Below, one piece after another: positions 29,580-37,164 of a stretch of 64,000 bases of DNA. A program made the translations under genes and the position numbers. The DNA comes from Hyphomicrobiales bacterium (GTDB taxonomy: Bacteria; Pseudomonadota; Alphaproteobacteria; Rhizobiales; Ancalomicrobiaceae): the NCBI GenBank assembly GCA_021286855.1, contig JAJTBO010000008.1:62001-126000 (forward strand), in the 5' to 3' direction. The notes beneath the pieces are model-generated. The model saw nothing but the letters and a program-made list of their open reading frames with translations. It was not told the DNA's origin and made no database searches. Positions within the stretch are counted from its first letter, which is position 1. Each line of letters opens with the position of its first letter.

Positions 29580-30182
29580 TCAGGCGTCGGCCTTCTTGCC
29601 GCGGATCTTCGGCTCCGTGCCGGCGAGGAGACGGACGATGTTCTCCTTGTGGCGGAACCAGACCAGCGCGGCGAGCGCCACCAGCACCAGCGTCATCGCG
29701 CCCGAGGCCCAACCGCCGAGCCACAGGCCGAGCGGCACCACCACGCTGGCGGTCAGGGCCGACAGCGAGGAGATGCGGAAGGTGAAGGCCATGGCGAGCC
29801 AGACCGCGCAGAAGGCGATCGCCGCCGGCCACCACAGGCCGAGCAGCACGCCGATGTAGGTCGCCACCCCCTTGCCGCCCTTGAACCCCAGCCAGACCGG
29901 GAAGACGTGGCCGAAGAAGGCGCCGACGGCCGCCGCCATCGCCGCCGTCTCGCCGGCGAAATGACGGGCGACCAGGATCGCGACCGTCCCCTTCAAGGCG
30001 TCGCCGAGGAAGGTGGCGAGCGCCAGACCCTTGCGGCCGGTCCTCAGCACGTTGGTCGCGCCGATGTTGCCGGAGCCGATCGCGCGGATGTCGCCGAGGC
30101 CGGCGAGCCGGCAGATCACCAGGCCGAAGGGGATCGAGCCGAGGAGATAGCCGAAGGCCGCGGCAACGAGGGTCGTGAGCAT
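29580..30182 (-). CDS. plsY: Acyl-phosphate:glycerol-3-phosphate acyltransferase
   Basis: Makes lysophosphatidic acid from acyl-phosphate and glycerol-3-phosphate, the first step of phospholipid synthesis. 200 residues, about five transmembrane helices. Family motifs are [19 protein letters not shown], the glycine-rich [17 protein letters not shown] and the [17 protein letters not shown] segment. ATG 30182. It follows the pyrC-like gene by 27 bases on the same strand, an order shared with many alphaproteobacteria (pyrB-pyrC-plsY). Confidence 0.97.
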   Translation of the reverse strand: MLTTLVAAAFGYLLGSIPFGLVICRLAGLGDIRAIGSGNIGATNVLRTGRKGLALATFLGDALKGTVAILVARHFAGETAAMAAAVGAFFGHVFPVWLGFKGGKGVATYIGVLLGLWWPAAIAFCAVWLAMAFTFRISSLSALTASVVVPLGLWLGGWASGAMTLVLVALAALVWFRHKENIVRLLAGTEPKIRGKKADA

Positions 30183-30209
30183 CTTCGGCGTCCCTTGTCT
30201 GGGGATGGA

Positions 30210-31562
30210 TCAGGCGTCGAGGGCGTGGACGGTACGGCCGCCGACCAGGGTGCGGACGACTCTACCGGTGAAGCGGGCGTCCTCGAAAGGCGTGTTCTTC
30301 GAGCGCGAGGCGAGCGCCTGACGATCGAGGAGCCACGGCATCTCCGGATCGATCACGGCGAGGTCGGCCGGGCTGCCGGGCGACAGACGCCCGGCGGTCA
30401 GCCCGAGCCGTTCGGCGGGGCGCAGCGACAGCGCCTCGACGAGCCGGCTCCAGGAGAGGCGGCCGTCGTGGACGAGGCGCAGGCTCGCCGAGAGCAGGGT
30501 CTCCAGGCCGATCGCGCCGTCGGCGGCCTCGGCGAAGGGATGGCGCTTGGTCTCGACGTCCTGCGGGTCGTGCGAGGAGACGATCACGTCGACGATCCCG
30601 TCGGCGACCGCCTCGATCATCGCCTGCCGGTCGTCCTCGTGGCGCAGCGGCGGCGAGAACTTCAGGAACGAACGATAGGTGCCGATATCCAGCTCGTTCA
30701 GGGAGAGGTGGGCGATCGAAACGGAGGCGGTGACGTCGAGGCCGCGCGCCTTGGCGATCCGCAGGATCTCGACCGACTGGGCGGTCGACAGCTGGCTGGC
30801 GTGATAGCGGCCGCGGGTCAGGTCGACGAGGCGCATGTCGCGCTCGAGCATGATGCTCTCGGCCTCGCGCGGAATGCCCGGCAGGCCCATGCGGGTGGCG
30901 AACTCGCCCTCGGTCGCGACGCCGGCGCCGGCGAGGCTCGGGTCCTCGACGTGATGGACGATCAGCGCGCGAAAATCGCGGGCGTAGGTCAGCGCCCGGC
31001 GCATCACCAGCGAGGAGGCGACGGAGCGGCGGGCATCGGTGAAGGCGACCGCGCCGGCCTCCTTCAGAAGGCCGAACTCGGTGGTCTCCTTGCCTTCCTG
31101 GCCCTTGGTCAGCGCCGCCATCGGGTGGACGCGGACGTCGGCCTGCTCGCGGGCGCGGCGCAGGACGAAGTCGACCAGCGCCGGATCGTCGATCACCGGA
31201 TCGGTGTCGGGCATGGTGACGATGGTCGTCACGCCGCCGGCGGCGGCGGCGCGGGAGACCGAGGCGAAGGTCTCGCGATGCTCGTGGCCGGGTTCGCCCA
31301 TGAAGACGCGCATGTCGACGAGGCCGGGGACGATGACCTTGCCGGTCGCGTCGACCACCTCCCAGCCTTCCGGGCTGCCCTGGTTCAGAACCTCGGGGCC
31401 GGCGGCGAGGATGCGGCCCTCCGCGACGATGACCGAGCCGACGGCGTCGAGGCCGCGGGCCGGATCGACGATGCGGGCGTGGGAGAAGACGGTCGGGCGA
31501 TGGTCGGCGGCGCGGCGGTCGTGGCCACCCGCGATCGGAGCTTGCGGCGTCATGGGCGGCAT
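30210..31562 (-). CDS. pyrC: Dihydroorotase-like protein lacking metal ligands (PyrC' type)
   Basis: A 450-residue amidohydrolase-fold protein after pyrB. In catalytic dihydroorotases the first strand reads DxHxH; here it is D83-M-R85-V-F87, so both zinc His are lost, and the late Asp of the ATDHAPH-type motif is Ser330 (VSSHDPQ). His203/204 (HHVED) and the KGQEG and KFSPPLR segments remain. This is the alphaproteobacterial class usually annotated as dihydroorotase, but the residues argue for a non-catalytic partner of aspartate transcarbamoylase as in Pseudomonas. ATG 31562 follows the pyrB stop by 11 bases; the longer frame to 31775 overlaps pyrB. Confidence 0.9.
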   Translation of the reverse strand: MPPMTPQAPIAGGHDRRAADHRPTVFSHARIVDPARGLDAVGSVIVAEGRILAAGPEVLNQGSPEGWEVVDATGKVIVPGLVDMRVFMGEPGHEHRETFASVSRAAAAGGVTTIVTMPDTDPVIDDPALVDFVLRRAREQADVRVHPMAALTKGQEGKETTEFGLLKEAGAVAFTDARRSVASSLVMRRALTYARDFRALIVHHVEDPSLAGAGVATEGEFATRMGLPGIPREAESIMLERDMRLVDLTRGRYHASQLSTAQSVEILRIAKARGLDVTASVSIAHLSLNELDIGTYRSFLKFSPPLRHEDDRQAMIEAVADGIVDVIVSSHDPQDVETKRHPFAEAADGAIGLETLLSASLRLVHDGRLSWSRLVEALSLRPAERLGLTAGRLSPGSPADLAVIDPEMPWLLDRQALASRSKNTPFEDARFTGRVVRTLVGGRTVHALDA

Positions 31563-31573
31563 CGGGGTCGACC

Positions 31574-32530
31574 TCAGGCGGTGGGCAGATGTTCGGCGAG
31601 CGTCTCGAGCACCGCCATGCGGACGGCGACGCCCATCTCGACCTGTTCGGAGATCAGCGACTGCGGACCGTCGGCGACCTCGGGGTCGATCTCGACGCCG
31701 CGGTTCATCGGGCCGGGGTGCATGACCAGCGCGCCGGGGGCGGCATAGGCGAGCTTCTCGGCGTCGAGGCCCCAATAATGGAAATACTCGCGCACCGAGG
31801 GCACGAAGGAGCCGTTCATCCGCTCGCGCTGCAGGCGCAGCATCATGACGATGTCGGCGCCTTCCAGCCCCTTCTTCATCTCGGTGAAGGTCTCGACCCC
31901 GAGCCGGTCCGCGCCGGAGGGCAGAAGCGTCGAGGGGCCGACCAGCTTGACCCGCGCGCCGAGCGCGTTCAGCAGCAGGATGTTGGAGCGGGCCACGCGG
32001 GAATGGACGATGTCGCCGCAGATGGCGACCGTCAGACCCTCGATGGCTCCCTTGTGGCGGCGGATGGTCAGCGCGTCGAGCAGCGCCTGGGTCGGATGCT
32101 CGTGCGCGCCGTCGCCGGCGTTGATCACCGAGCAGGAGACCTTGCGGGCGAGGAGATGCACCGCGCCGGCGGCGTGATGCCGCACCACCAGGATGTCGGG
32201 GCGCATGGCGTTCAGCGTCGCCGCCGTGTCGATCAGCGTCTCGCCCTTCTTCACCGAAGAGGAGGCGACCGACATGTTCATCACATCGGCGCCGAGACGT
32301 TTTCCCGCGATCTCGAAGGACGACTGGGTCCGGGTCGAGGCCTCGAAGAACAGATTGATCTGCGTGCGGCCACGCAGAACGCTCTTCTTCTTTTCGATCT
32401 GGCGGGAGACGAGGACCTCCTCGTCCGCCTTGTCGAGAAGATACAGGATCTGCAACGGCGTCAGCCCCTCGATGCCGAGGAGGTGGCGGTGCGGAAAGGC
32501 GGGGGCCGGGGTCGATGGTGCGTTCGTCAT
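31574..32530 (-). CDS. pyrB: Aspartate carbamoyltransferase catalytic subunit
   Basis: Joins carbamoyl phosphate and aspartate, the committed step of pyrimidine synthesis. 318 residues with the carbamoyl-phosphate motif [13 protein letters not shown] (STRT 65-68), [15 protein letters not shown] (about 142-155) for substrate binding and [16 protein letters not shown]. No pyrI regulatory gene follows; instead a dihydroorotase-like gene starts 11 bases later, the layout of class A transcarbamoylases that form a complex with PyrC'. I use ATG 32530; an open TTG start at 32569 would add 13 residues. Confidence 0.97.
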   Translation of the reverse strand: MTNAPSTPAPAFPHRHLLGIEGLTPLQILYLLDKADEEVLVSRQIEKKKSVLRGRTQINLFFEASTRTQSSFEIAGKRLGADVMNMSVASSSVKKGETLIDTAATLNAMRPDILVVRHHAAGAVHLLARKVSCSVINAGDGAHEHPTQALLDALTIRRHKGAIEGLTVAICGDIVHSRVARSNILLLNALGARVKLVGPSTLLPSGADRLGVETFTEMKKGLEGADIVMMLRLQRERMNGSFVPSVREYFHYWGLDAEKLAYAAPGALVMHPGPMNRGVEIDPEVADGPQSLISEQVEMGVAVRMAVLETLAEHLPTA

Positions 32531-32636
32531 CGAAGAGGAGGTTCTAGGATCTCCCCTCCCCCCCGGCAAGGGGCGATCGGCGCACGGAGTGGGATATCCG
32601 CCGGAGAAATCGCCGATGGCGCGGGATCCGCTCTCC

Positions 32637-32849
32637 TCAGCGGAGTTCGCCGCGCGGCTCCACCCCGACGGCGGGCGAGCGCGGCGGCGTCAGGACGCGG
32701 GTCGCCGCCTCCATGCGCGCCATGTCGATCAGATAGGCGAGGAAGGGCATGCCGGACTTGGCGGCGAGATCGCGCAACTCCGCCGTCGCCTGTTCGATAT
32801 AGGCGGCCGCCTCGTTCGGCTTCGCCGGTGAACGGACCATTCCGGTCAT
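32637..32849 (-). CDS. Small conserved hypothetical protein
   Basis: A 70-residue protein, mainly helical ([37 protein letters not shown]), resembling short proteins found beside pyrB or in other Rhizobiales contexts with no known function. ATG 32849 has GAAGG seven bases upstream; a further in-frame ATG lies at 32840. It ends 107 bases before the pyrB start on the same strand, and the tail [16 protein letters not shown] is disordered. No membrane segment or signal. Confidence 0.65.
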   Translation of the reverse strand: MTGMVRSPAKPNEAAAYIEQATAELRDLAAKSGMPFLAYLIDMARMEAATRVLTPPRSPAVGVEPRGELR

Positions 32850-33315
32850 CTCACGCCTTCCCAACCCGTCGCCGAGACGCCGGGGAAAGCCTTCGCCGAG
32901 GCCCCAACCGAGCGGTGGGCCGACGCGACGCCTCGACACACGCCGATGATCGTAGTAATTGTTATTGTATAGTCTATCTATTTACGGTTGTATTTTCTAC
33001 GTCTCGGGTTGGATCGACTCGCAAGCCGCGCTGCGCGACCTCGGGGCTTGACCCCCGCCCCGCCGCGCCCCATTCAAGGAGCCTTCGAGGCGCAACCCCT
33101 CAGATTTGCACCCCAAAGGTTGTGTCGAGTTGTGCGATACACTTGCAAGTGTCGCATTTCTCGTCGATCCTCACAAGGAATTCGCTTCGGGGCCTCTCCC
33201 GTCGCGAAGAGGCGTCGTCGTTCCCGCCGGCTCGGTCGGTTCATAGGAGCGAAGGCGGGTGATCCCCGGGGGCGACGGTTTCGCCGTCTCCCTCTCGTCG
33301 GAGTGGCTCTGCCCC
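32850..33315. other. Control region upstream of topA
   Basis: 466 bases with no supportable gene. It contains a markedly A/T-rich block (32945-33000, GTAATTGTTATTGTATAG and neighbours), likely promoter DNA for the divergent small gene and topA, and a 14-bp perfect palindrome at 33139-33152. The rest is ordinary GC-rich sequence. Confidence 0.55.
33139..33152. promoter_or_regulatory. Perfect palindrome upstream of topA
   Basis: ACACTTGCAAGTGT is a perfect 14-bp palindrome; allowing a 2-base bulge the symmetry extends to 33133-33156 (TGCGA ... TCGCA). It lies about 165 bases before the topA start, a position and shape that suit an operator. Confidence 0.45.
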
Positions 33316-36024
33316 ATGAACGCGGTCGTCATCGTCGAATCTCCGGCCAAGGCCAAGACCATCAACAAGTATCTGGGTCCCGGATACGAGGTGCTGGCGT
33401 CCTATGGCCATGTCCGCGACCTGCCGGCGAAGGACGGGTCGGTGCGTCCCGACGACGACTTCGCGATGGACTGGGAGGCCGACGGCAAGGGCGCCAAGCG
33501 GCTCGCCGAGATCGCCAAGGCGGTGCGCGGTTCGTCGCGCGTCATTCTCGCCACCGACCCGGATCGCGAAGGCGAGGCGATTTCCTGGCACGTGTTGCAG
33601 GTGCTCAAGGACAAGAAGGCGCTGAAGGGCCAGCCGGTCGAACGCGTCGTCTTCAACGCGATCACCAAACAGTCGGTGCTCGACGCGATGCGAAATCCGC
33701 GCGCGATCGACGAGGCGCTGGTCGACGCCTATCTGGCGCGGCGCGCGCTCGACTATCTGGTCGGCTTCAATCTGTCGCCGGTGTTGTGGCGCAAGCTGCC
33801 GGGCGCGCGCTCGGCCGGCCGCGTCCAGTCGGTGGCGCTGCGGCTCGTCTGCGATCGCGAGCACGAGATCGAGACCTTCGTGGCGCAGGAATACTGGTCG
33901 ATCGTGGCGCGGATGGCGACGCCGGCGGGCGAGGAGTTCGACGCCCGCGTCGTCGGCTTCGAAGGCAAGAAGCTCGGCCGTCTCGACGTGGCGAACGAAG
34001 GCGAGGCGACGCGGATCCGCCGCGCCCTCGAAAAAGCCGCCTTCACCGTCGCCTCGATCGAGAAGAAGCCGGTTCGGCGCAACCCGTTCCCGCCCTTCAC
34101 CACCTCCACGTTGCAGCAGTCGGCGAGCTATGCGCTCGGCTTCTCGGCGGCGCGCACGATGCAACTGGCGCAACGGCTCTACGAGGGCGTGGAGATCGGC
34201 GGCGAGACCGTCGGCCTGATCACCTACATGCGAACCGACGGCGTCGACATCGCGCCGGAGGGCATCGCCGGCATCCGCAAGGTGATCGGCGAGGACTTCG
34301 GCGCGAACTACCTGCCGGAGGCGCCGCGCAAATACACCGCCAAAGCGAAGAACGCCCAGGAGGCGCACGAGGCGATCCGGCCGACGGATCTCACGCGCCG
34401 GCCGAAGGACGTGGCGAAGTTCCTGGAGCCGGAGCAGGCCAAGCTCTACGAGCTGATCTGGAAGCGCACCGTGGCGAGCCAGATGGAATCGGCGGTGCTC
34501 GACCGCACCACCGTCGACATCGAGGCGCTGGCCGGCGGCGACGTCGTCGCGCTGCGCGCCACCGGGTCGGTCGTCAAGTTCGACGGCTTCCTGCGGCTCC
34601 ATTCCGAAGGCCGCGACGATGAAGAGGACGAGGAGAGCCGTCGTCTTCCCGCGATGGCGGAAGCCGACCGGCTGGAACGGCGCAAGATCACCGTCGATCA
34701 GCACTTCACCGAGCCGCCGCCGCGCTTCACCGAGGCGACGCTGGTCAAGAAGATGGAGGAGCTCGGCATCGGCCGTCCCTCCACCTACGCCGCCACGCTG
34801 CAGGTGCTGCGCGATCGCGACTACGTCACCCTCGACAAGCGCCGCCTGATCCCGCAGGACAAGGGCCGTCTGGTCACCGCCTTTTTGGAGAGCTTCTTCC
34901 GGCGCTGGGTCGAATACGACTTCACCGCCGACCTCGAGGAGAGCCTCGACAAGATCTCGGCGGCGGAGATCGACTGGAAGGTCGTGCTGCGCGCCTTCTG
35001 GACCGACTTCTCCTCGGCGATCGAGCAGACCAAGGAGCTGCGCGTTTCCGACGTGCTCGACGCGCTCAACGAGCTGCTCGGCGCGCACGTCTTCCCCGAC
35101 AAGGGCGACGGTTCGGATCCGCGCGCCTGTCCGTCCTGCGGCGTCGGGCGTCTGTCGCTGAAGCTCGGCAAGTTCGGCTCGTTCATCGGCTGCTCGAACT
35201 ATCCCGAATGCCGCTTCACCCGGCAGATGCAGGCCTCCGGCGCGGAAGGCGAAGGGGCGGAAGGCCCCGGCGGCGACGGCACCAAGATCCTCGGCACGGA
35301 TCCCGAGACCGGGCTCGAAGTGTCGCTGCGCTCCGGCCGCTTCGGGCCCTATGTGCAGCTCGGCGAAGGCGACAAGCCAAAGCGGTCGTCGCTGCCGAAG
35401 GGCTGGACCGCCGCTTCGATCGATCTCGAAAAGGCGCTGAAGCTCCTCTCTCTGCCGCGCGAGGTCGGGCTGCATCCGGAGAGCGGCAAGCCGATCACCG
35501 CCGGGCTCGGTCGATTCGGGCCCTTCGTGCTGCACGACGGCGTCTACGCCAATCTCCCCTCCGCCGACGAGGTCTTCGACGTCGGCATCAACCGGGCGGT
35601 GACGCTGATCGCCGAGAAGCAGGCGGGCGGGCGCGGGCGGGCGAAGCCGGCGGCGCTGAAGGAGCTCGGCGAGCATCCGACGCTGGGCGGTCCGGTGACG
35701 GTGCGCGACGGGCGCTACGGCCCCTATGTGGCGCACGACAAGACCAACGCGACGCTGACCCGCGGGCTCGATCCGCAGTCCGTGACGATGGAGATCGCGG
35801 TGGCGCTGCTCGCCGAAAAGGCGGCCAAGTCGCCGGCGAAGCCGAGCCGCGCGAAGGCCGCGCCGAAGGCGCCCGCGAAAGCGGCGGCAGCGAAGGACGG
35901 CGAGGCGAAGGGCAAGACCGCCACGGCGAAGAAGCCCGCCGCCAAGACCGACAAGCCCGCGGCGAAGCCGAAGGCGAAGACCAAGGCGACCGGCGGCAAG
36001 GCGGCCGAGAAGCCGTTCGACTGA
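33316..36024 (+). CDS. topA: DNA topoisomerase I
   Basis: Type IA enzyme that relaxes negative supercoils, balancing gyrase. 902 residues: TOPRIM domain with VIVESPAKAKTI and the DPDREGE acidic triad (81-87), catalytic Tyr304 in LITYMRTDG, then one four-Cys zinc finger (CPSCGVGRL ... GCSNYPEC, about 604-631) rather than the three of E. coli, two or three C-terminal GRFGPFV/GRYGPYV repeats typical of alphaproteobacterial TopA, and a final Lys/Ala/Pro-rich tail of about 75 residues for DNA contact. ATG 33316; an earlier in-frame start at 33259 is not homologous. Confidence 0.97.
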   Translation: MNAVVIVESPAKAKTINKYLGPGYEVLASYGHVRDLPAKDGSVRPDDDFAMDWEADGKGAKRLAEIAKAVRGSSRVILATDPDREGEAISWHVLQVLKDKKALKGQPVERVVFNAITKQSVLDAMRNPRAIDEALVDAYLARRALDYLVGFNLSPVLWRKLPGARSAGRVQSVALRLVCDREHEIETFVAQEYWSIVARMATPAGEEFDARVVGFEGKKLGRLDVANEGEATRIRRALEKAAFTVASIEKKPVRRNPFPPFTTSTLQQSASYALGFSAARTMQLAQRLYEGVEIGGETVGLITYMRTDGVDIAPEGIAGIRKVIGEDFGANYLPEAPRKYTAKAKNAQEAHEAIRPTDLTRRPKDVAKFLEPEQAKLYELIWKRTVASQMESAVLDRTTVDIEALAGGDVVALRATGSVVKFDGFLRLHSEGRDDEEDEESRRLPAMAEADRLERRKITVDQHFTEPPPRFTEATLVKKMEELGIGRPSTYAATLQVLRDRDYVTLDKRRLIPQDKGRLVTAFLESFFRRWVEYDFTADLEESLDKISAAEIDWKVVLRAFWTDFSSAIEQTKELRVSDVLDALNELLGAHVFPDKGDGSDPRACPSCGVGRLSLKLGKFGSFIGCSNYPECRFTRQMQASGAEGEGAEGPGGDGTKILGTDPETGLEVSLRSGRFGPYVQLGEGDKPKRSSLPKGWTAASIDLEKALKLLSLPREVGLHPESGKPITAGLGRFGPFVLHDGVYANLPSADEVFDVGINRAVTLIAEKQAGGRGRAKPAALKELGEHPTLGGPVTVRDGRYGPYVAHDKTNATLTRGLDPQSVTMEIAVALLAEKAAKSPAKPSRAKAAPKAPAKAAAAKDGEAKGKTATAKKPAAKTDKPAAKPKAKTKATGGKAAEKPFD

Positions 36025-36041
36025 CCGTCCGCTCGCCGCAT

Positions 36042-36068
36042 CGCCGCGTCTCGTCGAGAGGCGCGGCG
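36042..36068 (+). terminator. topA terminator
   Basis: An 11-bp stem with one mismatch (36042-36052 with 36058-36068), loop GTCGA, 18 bases after the topA stop and followed by GTTTCGG. Confidence 0.6.
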
Positions 36069-36218
36069 GTTTCGGTCGATAATGTTTCGGCAACCATTCC
36101 AGAGAATTGCCACCGGGGATTCCCTAGCGGAAAGACTTTGGTTGCTCGTTCCGGATATCCTACGAACCGTCCCGTATCCTGAAGCTCGTCGGCTTCGTCT
36201 CGGGGAGGTCGTGTCGTC

Positions 36219-37082
36219 GTGCAGTTCTTCCAACGAGTTCTGAAGATCGCTTGTCGCCGGAACATCCGTTCCCGGCGCGATCTATGGCTCTATGTCACGC
36301 GAATGACCTTGTACATCGGCCTGTTGGCGGCGATCACCGCGGCAGTCGAATTTCATCAGACCGGCGTGATCGCGCAGATCGGCACCTTCGCCGGCGTGTT
36401 CGTCGCCGCCTCGCTGCTGTCGGTGCCGATCGCCTGGGAATTCGGCCGGATGTATCTCGACCTGTGGGAATCGACCCAGACGCTGTCGACGCTCGCCCGC
36501 ACCGACCAGCAGACCGGCCTGCTCAACAACCGGACCTTCGTCGCTCAGGTCGAGGAGCGGATCGCGGCGGGACGCACGATGGCGCTGCTGCTCGCCGATC
36601 TCGATCGCTTCAAGTCGATCAACGATCGATGGGGCCATCCGATGGGCGACGAGGTGATCTCGGCGGTCGGCGGGGTGATGCGCAACCTGTTCTGCCGCAG
36701 CGCGATCATCGGCCGGATGGGCGGCGAGGAATTCGCTGTGGCGATCGAATGCCCGTTCGACGACGAGGCGGCGCGCCTGCGCTTCTGCGCCGGCTGGGCG
36801 GAAGAGCTGCGCCGCCGCATCGGCGAAATCCACATTCCGGTCGGCGACGGCATGATCGCTCCGACCGCGTCGATCGGCATCGCCCGCTCGAGCGAGGACG
36901 ACGACTTCTCGGCGCTCTACGTGCGCGCCGACCGGGCGCTCTACATGGCCAAGGCCGGCGGCCGCAACCGCTACGTCGACGACGTCGATCTCGACTTCGG
37001 CGCGGCGCATCGCCAGACCGGCGTAGAGAGCGTCGAGACCTCCGACTTCCTGTTCGTCGAGGGAAAGACGGCGAGCATCTGA
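36219..37082 (+). CDS. Membrane-bound GGDEF diguanylate cyclase
   Basis: A 287-residue protein with two transmembrane helices (about 25-45 and 53-76) linked by a very short periplasmic loop, followed by a GGDEF domain: LLADLDRFKSIND (124-136) and intact GGEEF (168-172), so cyclase activity is likely. The inhibitory-site positions read CRSA (159-162) instead of RxxD, so product feedback is not expected. Start GTG 36219, with GGGAGG about 11 bases upstream. It sits between topA and rnr, splitting a gene order that is otherwise conserved in Rhizobiales. Confidence 0.88.
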   Translation: MQFFQRVLKIACRRNIRSRRDLWLYVTRMTLYIGLLAAITAAVEFHQTGVIAQIGTFAGVFVAASLLSVPIAWEFGRMYLDLWESTQTLSTLARTDQQTGLLNNRTFVAQVEERIAAGRTMALLLADLDRFKSINDRWGHPMGDEVISAVGGVMRNLFCRSAIIGRMGGEEFAVAIECPFDDEAARLRFCAGWAEELRRRIGEIHIPVGDGMIAPTASIGIARSSEDDDFSALYVRADRALYMAKAGGRNRYVDDVDLDFGAAHRQTGVESVETSDFLFVEGKTASI

Positions 37083-37164
37083 GGACGACCGCGTCGCGCC
37101 CGGCGACAGGGGCTCCGCGAGGGTCTATCCTGCCGGCTCGCAATCGAACCGGGACGACGCAGCC

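Noticed and set aside
33241-36093. Very long open frames on the strand opposite topA, and similarly opposite gyrA (9707-12967), rnr (36706-39270), the helicase (5333-7822) and trmFO (19157-20497)
   Set aside because: High-GC codon bias leaves the opposite strand open for long distances. Their translations are rich in Arg, Asp, Gly and Leu with no family motif, and each lies fully across a well-identified gene.
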